Assembly: GCA_002345625.1 (NCBI GenBank)
Contig: DDWE01000111.1
Span: 1-32,041, forward strand
DNA: 32,041 nt
Direction of reading: 5' to 3'
Origin: Desulfuromonadaceae bacterium UBA2294
Lineage (GTDB): Bacteria; Desulfobacterota; Desulfuromonadia; Desulfuromonadales; UBA2294
Positions 7,180-14,775 of this stretch are shown one piece after another. How positions within the stretch are numbered: position 1 is the stretch's first letter; each line of letters begins with the position of its first letter. The notes beneath the pieces were generated by a model. The model did no database searches. It was not told where the DNA came from and saw only the letters and a program-made list of their open reading frames with translations. The position numbers and the translations under genes were made by a program.

Positions 7180-7641
7180 ATGAAAATAATCAGTCAGCTT
7201 CTTGTTTTACTGTGCAGCGTCAGCCTTCTGGTCGGGTGTGCTTCGCGCAGCCAATCGGCCAAGGTTTATACTCAGGATCAGGCGAAGATGAGCCATAGCG
7301 TTGTGCTGGGGACGGTCACCCGGATCGAGGCAGTGACAATTGAGGGGTCAAAGAGCGGTGTTGGCACTGTCGGAGGCGGGGTCGCCGGGGGGGTTCTTGG
7401 TAGCATGGTCGGCGGTGGCAAGGGGTCGATCCTGATGGCGGTCGGGGGTGCCGTTGCCGGTGCGGTGGGTGGTTCCTTGGCCGAGGAGAAAATCACTGAA
7501 AAGAATGCTCTGGAGATCGAAGTCCAGCTTGATACCGGCGGGATCCAGCTCGTGGTGCAGGAGCCGGATGAGGAGTTCGCCATTGGCGACCGGGTGCGGA
7601 TTGTGAAAGGTGCCGATGGCTCAAGCCGGGTGCGGCATTAG
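7180..7641 (+). CDS. Glycine-zipper outer-membrane lipoprotein, SlyB/Pcp-like
   Basis: A 153-residue lipoprotein. The signal peptide ends in a lipobox LLVGC, with C20 as the lipidated residue. The middle (about 60-110) is a glycine zipper 2TM segment with two Gly-rich hydrophobic helices (VGTVGGGVAGGVLGSMVGG and AVGGAVAGAVGGSLA). The C-terminus (IEVQLDTGGIQLVVQEPDEEFAIGDRVRIV) is the small beta domain seen in SlyB. Length equals that of E. coli SlyB (155). Family members are small outer-membrane lipoproteins linked to envelope integrity. A TAAAAT at 7142-7147 may be its -10 box, with no clear -35; the ribosome site is GCGGAGG. A terminator shared with the convergent rhomboid gene follows. Confidence 0.85.
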   Translation: MKIISQLLVLLCSVSLLVGCASRSQSAKVYTQDQAKMSHSVVLGTVTRIEAVTIEGSKSGVGTVGGGVAGGVLGSMVGGGKGSILMAVGGAVAGAVGGSLAEEKITEKNALEIEVQLDTGGIQLVVQEPDEEFAIGDRVRIVKGADGSSRVRH

Positions 7642-7667
7642 CCCCGGGGAAAAGTTGTTAACGAATC

Positions 7668-7702
7668 AAAAAAGAGCCGTGATCCGTCACGGCTCTTTTT
7701 TT
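7668..7702. terminator. Bidirectional terminator between slyB-like and rhomboid genes
   Basis: Stem GAGCCGTGA / TCACGGCTC (7674-7682 and 7687-7695) with loop TCCG. It is flanked by an A-run (7668-7673) and a T-run (7696-7702), so it works on both strands. Confidence 0.93.
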
Positions 7703-7747
7703 GTGGCCAGATGTCCGGACTTGAAGTTCATAAGTGAAGGTGCGTGC

Positions 7748-8698
7748 TCAGTGCGTCAGGGCCAGGGCCCAGGCCAGCAGCACGACACCTATGGCAAGCG
7801 CGCTAAGGAGACGGTTGAGCCCTGGTCCCGGCAGGCCGTGGCGCACCACCAGCTTGCCCGCGATGTGGCCGAGCCCGAGACCGCAGAGGAAGCCGAACAG
7901 GTGGGCACCGATATCGGTCAGACCTTCGCCGTCACCGGCACCGAGCATCGCCAGTAGACCGGCAGCGCCGGCCAGTGGCAGCAGCCATTGCCGGGCGGCG
8001 CTGCGCTGGCGGCGGACGACGCCGATCATGCCGGCGGCGCCGATCGCTCCGAACAGGGCGGTCGAGGCTCCGACCGAGCGGTGGGCGGGGGATTGGAGCA
8101 GGGCGTTGACCAGATTGCCGAAGATGCCGGACCAGAGAATAAGGCTCCAGCCCAACCCGCTACCGAGCATGCGACAGAGGCGATAGACAAAATAGCCGCC
8201 GATCAACAGATTCCCTGCGAGATGGAGTCGGTCAGCGTGCAGAGTAAGGGCGGTAACGGTGCGCCACCATTCTCCGGCAAAAATGCGTCCTGCCTCGGCA
8301 TTGCCCCGCGCAACCCAGTTGAGAAGGATGTTGTCGGGGCCGGGAATCGGCAGGTAGGTGAGGTTGTGGAAGATGCCGATCAGTAACAGGATGCTCAGGG
8401 TAACGCGGCCATTATCGTAACGGCCATCGATCTGTGGCGGTGACGGAAGCGGCTGGTTTTCGCGCAGGTAGAGGCTGATTTCGCGGCGGGCAACCGCCTG
8501 GTCGCGATCAGGGACGTACAGGCGGGGTGTCTGGCTGTTCTCCAGTCGACAGGGGATCCCCCGCGCTGTCAGGACCAGGGCCAGACTGGCTGGTGTCATC
8601 TGCGCGCTCCCCGAGTCGGGCAGGTTGCTCAGCTCAAGCTCATGCCAGACACTTTCTTCATCAATGATCAGCTCATCGCGGTCCTGATTGTCGTTCAT
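7748..8698 (-). CDS. Rhomboid family intramembrane serine protease
   Basis: A 316-residue membrane protein. Residues 1-95 are a soluble, acidic N-terminal region. After it come about six or seven hydrophobic helices with the rhomboid landmarks: HADRLHLAGNLLIGG (family His/Asn block, N163), SVGASTALFGAIGA carrying the nucleophile S212, and DIGAHLFGFLCGLGLG carrying the catalytic H266. The nucleophile motif reads GAST where GxSG is usual, but Ser and His are both kept, so activity is likely. It would cleave membrane-spanning substrates in the inner membrane. The ATG at 8698 is preferred to one eight codons upstream because GGGAG lies five bases before it. It is a single-gene unit, divergent from the hydrogenase operon. 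Confidence 0.9.
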   Translation of the reverse strand: MNDNQDRDELIIDEESVWHELELSNLPDSGSAQMTPASLALVLTARGIPCRLENSQTPRLYVPDRDQAVARREISLYLRENQPLPSPPQIDGRYDNGRVTLSILLLIGIFHNLTYLPIPGPDNILLNWVARGNAEAGRIFAGEWWRTVTALTLHADRLHLAGNLLIGGYFVYRLCRMLGSGLGWSLILWSGIFGNLVNALLQSPAHRSVGASTALFGAIGAAGMIGVVRRQRSAARQWLLPLAGAAGLLAMLGAGDGEGLTDIGAHLFGFLCGLGLGHIAGKLVVRHGLPGPGLNRLLSALAIGVVLLAWALALTH

Positions 8699-8720
8699 AT
8701 CTTCTCCCAGCATACACGTC

Positions 8721-8750
8721 ATTAACGAACAGACCGGTGGCCTCTGTCAA
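8721..8750 (-). promoter_or_regulatory. Probable promoter of the rhomboid gene
   Basis: On the minus strand: TTGACA (8750-8745), an 18-base spacer and GTTAAT (8726-8721), 22 bases before the chosen start codon. The short distance leaves only a brief leader. Confidence 0.5.
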
Positions 8751-8840
8751 GCGCCGTGGACGTATTGTTTTATTCTGAACACGTTGTGTCTTCTCCAGAG
8801 AGTGATAGTCTTGATCTTGATTATTAGCAGGGGACAATTA

Positions 8841-9770
8841 ATGCGTTTTTTGAATCTGGATGAGACAACACGGCCACGTATCTTCGCACTCCTGTCTGCT
8901 GTTTGTGACACGCTGACTGCCGATCGCGCGGACGACGGGACGGTGTGCTGGCATCCGGCGCTGTCCTGGCCTGAGTCTGATGTCAGGCTGACGACCGTCC
9001 CATTAAAGACCATGCTTGTCCCGCACCGGGAGATCGTCTGGAGCGAGCAGCCTTCGGTTGATGTCCGTCATCCTCGGGCTCTGCTCGGTGTGCCGGTCTG
9101 CGACCTGGCTGCCATCGCGCAGCTCGACCGCGTCTTTGCAGCGGATCCCTTCTGGCAACGGCAACGGCACAACCTGTTTCTGGTCGGTGCTTCCTGTCTG
9201 TCTGATGCCGAATGTTTCTGCAGCCCCTGGTCCGGACTGCCCCCCTGCGACCTTTTTGCCGAAGCCGGGCGGCTCTGGCTGGTCAGCCCGCGTGCCGAGG
9301 AACTGTTTGCCCGGTATGATTTGCCTGGTGGCGAGTCGGCAGACGGGCCGGTTCTACCGCTGGGTCACGCTGTGCAAAAACAGGATTCTCCTTTTGTGCA
9401 GTCCGTACCGGAAGCCGACCTGCTTGATCTGGTGGCAGCGCGCTGTCTGGGGTGCGGGGTCTGCAGCGCCGTCTGTCCGACCTGTCACTGTTTTGATCTG
9501 CGCGACAGTGTCGATGATGTCGGTGACGTAAGTCGCCTGCGGGTCTGGGACAGTTGCCAGTTTGTCGGGCACGGCCGGGTTGCCGGAGGACATAATTTTC
9601 GCCCGCGTCAGCAGGATCGCCTGCACTGCCGCCTCGAACACAAACTGCAAGGTTTTGGCCCGGACCACGAAGAAGCGCTTTGTGTTGGCTGCGGACGCTG
9701 CGCCCGGAGCTGTCCGGCCGGTCTTGGCCTGCGCCAGATACTGGCATCAGCGCGTCAGGCTCGCCAATGA
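8841..9770 (+). CDS. hydB: Group 3b NiFe hydrogenase, beta (Fe-S) subunit
   Basis: A 309-residue electron-transfer subunit of a cytosolic bidirectional (sulf)hydrogenase. The N-terminal two thirds has the beta-subunit blocks VPVCDLAAIAQLDRVF and VGASCLSDAECFC. The C-terminal third carries two [4Fe-4S] motifs: C202, C205, C208, C212 (CLGCGVCSAVC, followed by PTCHCFD) and C281, C284, C287, C291 (CVGCGRCARSC). The family passes electrons between the hydrogenase small subunit and the flavin subunit. The ATG at 8841 follows an AGGGGA ribosome site; an in-frame opening further upstream reads into the intergenic region and lacks a site. It overlaps the next gene by four bases (ATGA). Anaerobic sulfite reductase subunit A is a homologue, but the neighbours settle the call. 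Confidence 0.9.
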   Translation: MRFLNLDETTRPRIFALLSAVCDTLTADRADDGTVCWHPALSWPESDVRLTTVPLKTMLVPHREIVWSEQPSVDVRHPRALLGVPVCDLAAIAQLDRVFAADPFWQRQRHNLFLVGASCLSDAECFCSPWSGLPPCDLFAEAGRLWLVSPRAEELFARYDLPGGESADGPVLPLGHAVQKQDSPFVQSVPEADLLDLVAARCLGCGVCSAVCPTCHCFDLRDSVDDVGDVSRLRVWDSCQFVGHGRVAGGHNFRPRQQDRLHCRLEHKLQGFGPDHEEALCVGCGRCARSCPAGLGLRQILASARQARQ

Positions 9771-10585
9771 ACGTATCTTTTCAACCATACCCGGCGACAC
9801 TGGTGGCCATCGAATCGCTGCATAACGACGTGCGGGTGTTCACCTTCGATCATCAACAGGCCATGACCGTACAACCGGGTCAGTTTGCCGAAATTATTCT
9901 GCCGGGCATCGGCGGTTTTCCGGTTTCGGCTTGTGGCTATGTGACGGCCGGCACCTTCCAGGCCTGTATCCGTCGCGCCGGGCGGGTGACCTCGGCGCTG
10001 TTTCGCTGCACCATCGGGGATTGTGTCGGGGTGCGAGGCCCCTTTGGCAACGGTTTTCATCTGCCGGATCTGGCCCGGAAGGATGTACTGCTGATTGCGG
10101 GCGGGCTCGGTATTGCGCCGATTCGTGCTCTGTTGCAATCCGTTGTTGGCGGCGCAGCGCGCAGTGTGACCCTCTTTTACGGAGCACGGCGGGCCGCAGA
10201 GCTGTTGTTCTTGCCGGAGCTTGAAGCATTGGCCGAGCGCGGGAGTCTCTGTTTGCGGCTGGCGGTGGAGGAGCCCCTGGAGGCGATCTGTTCGCCGCAA
10301 CGCTGGCACAGTGGTCCGGTCACCGATCTGGTTGACGCGTTGCCGTCGTCGACGGCGACACTGCTGGTGGCTGTGTGTGGACCCCCACAAATGTATGCTG
10401 TCCTGCTCGAGAAACTGGCCACCACAGGGATTACGGCAGCGCACATTTTTGCCACCCTGGAACGACGCATGCGCTGCGGGGTGGGCGAGTGTGGGCATTG
10501 TGTCGCTGGTGGGCACTACGTCTGCACCGAGGGCCCGGTCTTCTCTCTTGCCCAACTGCGGCAGATGCCGGGAGCGATCGCATGA
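9767..10585 (+). CDS. hydG: Group 3b NiFe hydrogenase, gamma (FAD/NAD(P)-binding) subunit
   Basis: A 272-residue ferredoxin-NADP reductase-like subunit that exchanges electrons with NAD(P)H. The FAD domain has GQFAEIILPG and GPFGNGF (91-97). The nucleotide domain has LLIAGGLGIAPIRAL (AGGLGIAP at 111-118) and VCGPPQMY (204-210). Four cysteines at 237, 242, 245 and 253 (CGVGECGHC...VC) bind a [2Fe-2S] cluster, as in P. furiosus HydG and dihydroorotate dehydrogenase PyrK. The start is ATG at 9767, overlapping the beta-subunit stop; its own stop overlaps the delta-subunit ATG at 10582. Preference for NADP or NAD cannot be read with certainty. Confidence 0.92.
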   Translation: MNVSFQPYPATLVAIESLHNDVRVFTFDHQQAMTVQPGQFAEIILPGIGGFPVSACGYVTAGTFQACIRRAGRVTSALFRCTIGDCVGVRGPFGNGFHLPDLARKDVLLIAGGLGIAPIRALLQSVVGGAARSVTLFYGARRAAELLFLPELEALAERGSLCLRLAVEEPLEAICSPQRWHSGPVTDLVDALPSSTATLLVAVCGPPQMYAVLLEKLATTGITAAHIFATLERRMRCGVGECGHCVAGGHYVCTEGPVFSLAQLRQMPGAIA

Positions 10586-11289
10586 ACGGCGCCGGTAAAA
10601 GCGGTCATGATCCCCTCCGGGTCGGCCTGATCAAGCTCGCCTCCTGCAGTGGGTGTCAGCTCAGCCTGCTGGCCGGCGGCAGCGCACTGGTGCTGCGCCT
10701 GCAGTGGATTGAGCTGGCGCGTTGCCCCCTGCTGTCGTCGGCACCAGTCTCCCCGGCAGGTTGCTTCGATCTGGTTCTGGTCGAAGGTGCGGTTGAAAGT
10801 GCAGCGGATGTTGAGCTGCTGCAGTCCATGCGCAAGAAAACCCCCTTTTTGGTCGCCGTCGGTGCCTGTGCGTCGGGAGGCGGCGTCCTGCGCGGACAGG
10901 GGCTGCGGGCGGTCCCGGAGGTGGTGACGGTTGATGCCATAATTCCCGGCTGTCCGCCGAGTCGCTCTGAACTGGTGACTCTGTGCGGAGCGGTGGCGCG
11001 GGGCGGGTTGCCGGCTCCGCTGACCGGAGTCGTTTGTCTGGAATGTCGTGCCCAGTCGATCCCTTGCCTGCTTGAGGCGGGGCAACCTTGCCTCGGACCG
11101 GTGACCCGTGCCGGATGCCAGGCCGCTTGCCCCGGACGTCGTATCCCCTGTGAGGGGTGCCGGGGCTGGGCTGAAGAGGCCAATCCGGAGGAGATGAGGC
11201 GTCTGCTGCAGGATTGTGGCATTGCCTCTGCGTTGATCGAGGGGCGGCTGTGTCAGTTCCGGGAAGGTGCCCATGACCAATCGCTATGA
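10582..11289 (+). CDS. hydD: Group 3b NiFe hydrogenase, delta (small) subunit
   Basis: The 235-residue small subunit of a NiFe hydrogenase. The proximal [4Fe-4S] cluster ligands are C22 and C25 (ASCSGCQ), C96 (VGACASGG) and C124 (IPGCPPS). Eight further cysteines at 152, 155, 162, 170, 179, 183, 190 and 193 (CLEC...CLGP...GCQAACP...CEGC) provide for two more [4Fe-4S] clusters, giving an all-[4Fe-4S] relay as in sulfhydrogenases. There is no twin-arginine signal, so the enzyme is cytoplasmic. It overlaps the gene before by 4 bases and the large-subunit gene after it by 17 bases, implying coupled translation. Confidence 0.93.
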   Translation: MNGAGKSGHDPLRVGLIKLASCSGCQLSLLAGGSALVLRLQWIELARCPLLSSAPVSPAGCFDLVLVEGAVESAADVELLQSMRKKTPFLVAVGACASGGGVLRGQGLRAVPEVVTVDAIIPGCPPSRSELVTLCGAVARGGLPAPLTGVVCLECRAQSIPCLLEAGQPCLGPVTRAGCQAACPGRRIPCEGCRGWAEEANPEEMRRLLQDCGIASALIEGRLCQFREGAHDQSL

Positions 11290-12466
11290 GTTGCTGACCC
11301 GGGTGGAAGGGGCCGGCGAAGTTCAGTTACAGATCGATGCCGGACGCCTGGTTGCCGTCCGGGTCGCCATGCTCGATATTCCGCGCGGTTTCGATCGGTT
11401 GGTGCGCGGGCGTCATTTCAGTGAGGTGCCGCGGCTGGTCAGCCGGGTTTGCGCCATCTGCTCGGCGGCGCATCGGGTGGCTGCAGCCCGCGCCCTTGAA
11501 CAGGCGCTGGGTGTTTCAGTGCCACCGGCCGCCTCTGCCCTGCGCGAGCTTCTGCTCCTCGGGGCTCTGATCGAAAGCCATGCCCTGCACCTGTTCCTGC
11601 TCGTTTATCCCGATATGCATCGATGCGACAGTGTCGCCGAACTTCTGGCGATTGCGCCGGAGCAAGTAAAAGCCGGTCTGGAACTGCGTCAACTCGGGTG
11701 TCTGATCCAGGAGGTGGCGGGTGGTCGGGCGATTCATCCACCCAATGTTGAGGTCGGGGGTGTGGTTGCCTGGCCGGATCAGAATGAATTGGAGGAGGTG
11801 TTCAAGCAGCTGTGCCATTGGCAGGGCCGTTGGCCAGCGTTGCAAGGACTCTTTACGGATGGGAATGCTTATCCGTCGTCGCATCCGGTAGAGGCGTTGG
11901 ATCTGATGGTTGCCAATGGGCAGCTGTGGCATGATGGCGCCAAATGGCCGCTTGCCGACTATGCCGGGATCTTGCAAGGGGTTGATGTCGATTACTCGCA
12001 CGCCAGACAGTACCGTCACAACGGGTCGCCGTTACTGGCCGGGGCACTGGCGCGGGCGCGCCTGATGGCAGGTGAGGCTGATAACGGCTTGGGGGTTTTT
12101 GCCCAGTGTGCTGCTCAGGCCCGGGAGATCGGAGAGGCCATCGACTCCTCTATCGCCTGGTTTGCCGGTAATTATGATGCTCGCCAGTTGTCCGTTCCCG
12201 TTGCACCGCGCGCCGGTTTTGGCGTTGCGGCTCTGGAAGCACCACGGGGGACCTTGCTGCACGCATACCATCTGGCGGCTGATGGTACGGTTGTCGACGC
12301 GGAGATCATCACTCCGACGGCTATCAATCAGCTGGCGATGGAATCACACCTGAGCAGCGACCTTATGGGAGAGAAGGCGGATGACGGTCTGTCGGCATGG
12401 GCGGCGCAGATCGTGCGTGCGTTTGACCCCTGTATCTCCTGTGCCGTGCATCAGATCCGGAGCTGA
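11273..12466 (+). CDS. hydA: Group 3b NiFe hydrogenase, alpha (large, catalytic) subunit
   Basis: The 397-residue catalytic subunit. All four nickel-iron cysteine ligands are present: C60 and C63 in RVCAICSAAH near the N-terminus, and C387 and C390 in DPCISCAVH at the C-terminus. Only four residues (QIRS) follow H393. Group 3b enzymes carry such a short peptide, which a maturation protease removes after nickel insertion, unlike the tail of about 15 residues in other groups. At 397 residues it is slightly shorter than the roughly 420-430 I expect for archaeal group 3b. The ATG at 11273 has GGAAGG five bases upstream; an in-frame GTG at 11267 lies inside that site. No hyp maturation genes or protease gene are in the window, so those must lie elsewhere. 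Confidence 0.94.
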   Translation: MTNRYELLTRVEGAGEVQLQIDAGRLVAVRVAMLDIPRGFDRLVRGRHFSEVPRLVSRVCAICSAAHRVAAARALEQALGVSVPPAASALRELLLLGALIESHALHLFLLVYPDMHRCDSVAELLAIAPEQVKAGLELRQLGCLIQEVAGGRAIHPPNVEVGGVVAWPDQNELEEVFKQLCHWQGRWPALQGLFTDGNAYPSSHPVEALDLMVANGQLWHDGAKWPLADYAGILQGVDVDYSHARQYRHNGSPLLAGALARARLMAGEADNGLGVFAQCAAQAREIGEAIDSSIAWFAGNYDARQLSVPVAPRAGFGVAALEAPRGTLLHAYHLAADGTVVDAEIITPTAINQLAMESHLSSDLMGEKADDGLSAWAAQIVRAFDPCISCAVHQIRS

Positions 12467-12502
12467 ACGTTCCGGGGATTATTCTTTTAGAAATGGATTG
12501 TG

Positions 12503-12546
12503 AAACGGGCCGATCCGCCAGCTAAGGCGGATCGGCCCGTTTGTTT
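12503..12546. terminator. Strong bidirectional terminator after the hydrogenase operon
   Basis: A 17-bp perfect stem (12503-12519 with 12526-12542, core CGGGCCGATCCGCC) and loop AGCTAA. It has a short T-rich tail (TTTGTTT) on the right and AAA on the left. It sits between the convergent hydA and DUF294 genes. Confidence 0.88.
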
Positions 12547-12565
12547 ATCAGACAAGGCCGAAGGC

Positions 12566-14479
12566 TTAAAACGGCCGTCTGCCGAAGTGTCTTCCTGCCG
12601 CATCCTGCAGTTTACTCACCGCTTGCAACGATTCGCGCAACAGGTCCTGTTCGGTTTTGCTCAGGGTTTGCGGGTCGAGGTAGTGGTCGGGCGGCAGACC
12701 GGCTTCGACCAGGGCAATTTCGTGGCGCAGGCGCAGGTAGTTCAGCGCTTCGAAGGAAGCCTCGAGATGCTCGGCAGTGTCGGCGGCAAAGATGCCCTGT
12801 TCCACCAGGGTGGCGAGGCGTTTGAGGGTCGGCGTGCAGTGCAGACCCGCTTCGAGGGCGAACATGCGGATGCAGTCAACGAGAAAGACCGTCCCGCCGT
12901 TCTTGACCGAGAGTAATCCTTTGTGCGGCGCCCCTTTCTCGACCAAAAAGCGTCCGAGCAGCCCCAGCGGGACCTTGTAGTGGACGTCGAGGGTCATCAT
13001 GTGGAACAAAAACCCCGGATTTTCGTCGAGGACCCGGTTGACAGTATCGCGCAGGTCGTGGGCCAGCGAAGTGTCGCCAGCCAGGGGAGCGAAGTCGAAG
13101 AAGATCGATGAGGTCCTGACGTTGATCGGTTCGGGCTCCTCAGCCCAGCCCAGCACCCGATGCTGCCAGTCGATGAGGCGTCCGCGCCAGGCCGGGTTGT
13201 CGACCATCACTTTGCCGCTACAGCGGGAGTAACCGATCCGGGCCAGGGCCTCGACCAACTGCTCACCGAAGGGGGCGAAGAATTTCTCGACCTGGCGCAG
13301 TTTGACCTCGGAGACGTTTTCGAAGACAAAGGCATTGTCCTGATCAGGGTTCAGGGACATCTCGCGTCGTCCGCCGCTGCCCATGATCAAAAAACAGTAG
13401 CGGATATCCGGAGCCGGACCCATTTCGGCGACACACTGCGCATAGCAGATATCATGAGCACGACCGATGATGCCGTGGTGAATATAGGTGAGAATCTCCA
13501 GCGCCTCCGGGGTGCTACGGGTCTCGGACAGCAGGCTGCGGGCGACCGTGACCAACTCGCTGCGGATGGTTGCGAGGCCCTCGATGGTCTTTTCTTCTTG
13601 CACTGCACCCAGAAGGAGCATCGCTTTCTGGCTGCGATAGCGCATCAGATCGTGCAGGGTGACCATTCCGATCGCTTCATCGTCAGCGATCACCGGCAGG
13701 TGCTTGATCCGGTGGCCGAGCATGTATGACATGGCCTCGTACATGTACGTGTCGGGCGGCATGCCATAGGGGTGAGCTGTCATAATCTGGTCGGCGGTGA
13801 CGGCGGTCGCATCGATCCCTTCCGGCGCCAGGACGCGGCGCACCAGATCGCTCTCGGTGACGATTCCGGCCGTTTCGCCGGTGCGCTTGGTCACCAGTAC
13901 GGCGGAGATGTCTTTCTCAATCATTTTGCGGGCGATCTTTTGTGCGCTCGCTTTTAGGGGGCAGACCACGATCGGCGACATGATCTCGGAGAGGCGCTTC
14001 TGGAAGGGGAAGGCCTCGACGTCTTTGAAGGCGCTGCTTGTCGTGTGCTCGGCAACGATCTCAGCGTACAGCTGGCGGACGCGCGACAGGACAATGCGGG
14101 TGAAGTAGCTGCTGAACTGCGGCGAGGCATTTTCCGCCCGGCGCAGGATCGCCTCCGGCACCAGATAGCAGGTGGTCGGCTTAACGGCGTGGACGCTGGC
14201 CGCGTAGGGTTCGCCGGTAAAGATCGGAGTGCCACCGAAAAAACCGCCGTCCCGACGATAGTCGACCACCATCTCCACCCCGCCCGGGGTCATCACCGAG
14301 ACTTCAATCAGTCCTTTCTTGATGATGTAGAGAAAGCCGGTGGCCGGTTGTTTTTCACGGAAAATCCAGGTATCGGCGGCAAAGGTCTTCTCCTCAACGC
14401 TGGCTGCAATCTCTTGCAGCAGGGCCTCCGGCAGAGAGGAGAACGGTTCGGTGTTTTTCAGGTGTGCATGCAGGGCCAT
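12566..14479 (-). CDS. cNMP-binding / CBS pair / DUF294 nucleotidyltransferase-like signalling protein
   Basis: A 637-residue cytoplasmic protein. It has a cyclic-nucleotide-binding domain at about 11-125 (TWIFREKQPATGFLYIIKKGLIEV, ending near ILRRA). Two CBS repeats lie at about 165-220 and 228-285 (DISAVLVTKRT...GIVTESDLV and IKHLPVIADDEAIGMVTLHDL). A GlnD-like nucleotidyltransferase domain has GSGGRREM at 367-374 and DQD at 379-381, and a DUF294 C-terminal helical domain follows. The GS...DxD signature suggests retained nucleotidyl transfer, but no substrate is known. The start is ATG at 14479 with AGGA upstream; the frame stays open 88 codons further without any coding character. It is divergent from a sodium:solute symporter whose operon ends in a paralogue of this protein, so a role in regulating that transporter is the best inference. 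Confidence 0.88.
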   Translation of the reverse strand: MALHAHLKNTEPFSSLPEALLQEIAASVEEKTFAADTWIFREKQPATGFLYIIKKGLIEVSVMTPGGVEMVVDYRRDGGFFGGTPIFTGEPYAASVHAVKPTTCYLVPEAILRRAENASPQFSSYFTRIVLSRVRQLYAEIVAEHTTSSAFKDVEAFPFQKRLSEIMSPIVVCPLKASAQKIARKMIEKDISAVLVTKRTGETAGIVTESDLVRRVLAPEGIDATAVTADQIMTAHPYGMPPDTYMYEAMSYMLGHRIKHLPVIADDEAIGMVTLHDLMRYRSQKAMLLLGAVQEEKTIEGLATIRSELVTVARSLLSETRSTPEALEILTYIHHGIIGRAHDICYAQCVAEMGPAPDIRYCFLIMGSGGRREMSLNPDQDNAFVFENVSEVKLRQVEKFFAPFGEQLVEALARIGYSRCSGKVMVDNPAWRGRLIDWQHRVLGWAEEPEPINVRTSSIFFDFAPLAGDTSLAHDLRDTVNRVLDENPGFLFHMMTLDVHYKVPLGLLGRFLVEKGAPHKGLLSVKNGGTVFLVDCIRMFALEAGLHCTPTLKRLATLVEQGIFAADTAEHLEASFEALNYLRLRHEIALVEAGLPPDHYLDPQTLSKTEQDLLRESLQAVSKLQDAAGRHFGRRPF

Positions 14480-14659
14480 GGGGTCTCTTCCTGTCTTCAG
14501 AGAAAAATCGCAGAAAATACTAACATTGATTGCCCGACAGGTAAACCGGGATATCGTCCGGAACCGACCGCCGGGGCAGAGTCGGTCATGCGTGTGAAAA
14601 AACCTGTAATGATAGGCGGTTGCGTGCGGCGTCGACGGATGCATCAGGCAACGTGGCTG

Positions 14660-14688
14660 TTGACAAATGGCGGGGGGCGTATTAACTT
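14660..14688 (+). promoter_or_regulatory. Candidate promoter for the symporter operon
   Basis: A perfect TTGACA at 14660-14665, a 17-base spacer and a weak -10-like TAACTT at 14683-14688. It lies in the 296-base region between the divergent DUF294 gene and the symporter. This leaves a leader of about 80 bases, which would suit an added regulator site, though I see no clear operator. Confidence 0.45.
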
Positions 14689-14775
14689 CTGCGACAAGTT
14701 TTTCCATACGGCACCAGGCACGGTGCGCCCGTTCTCTCCCCATGCCTTTTTTGGCAGGAAGATCAGGTTGGTTTT

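Noticed and set aside
7083..7298. 71-aa open frame between tRNA-Arg and the SlyB-like gene
   Set aside because: It starts within the tRNA terminator and overlaps the lipoprotein in another frame.
9755..10555. 266-aa minus-strand open frame opposite the hydrogenase gamma subunit
   Set aside because: Low-complexity composition and opposite a clear FAD/NAD(P) subunit with all motifs.
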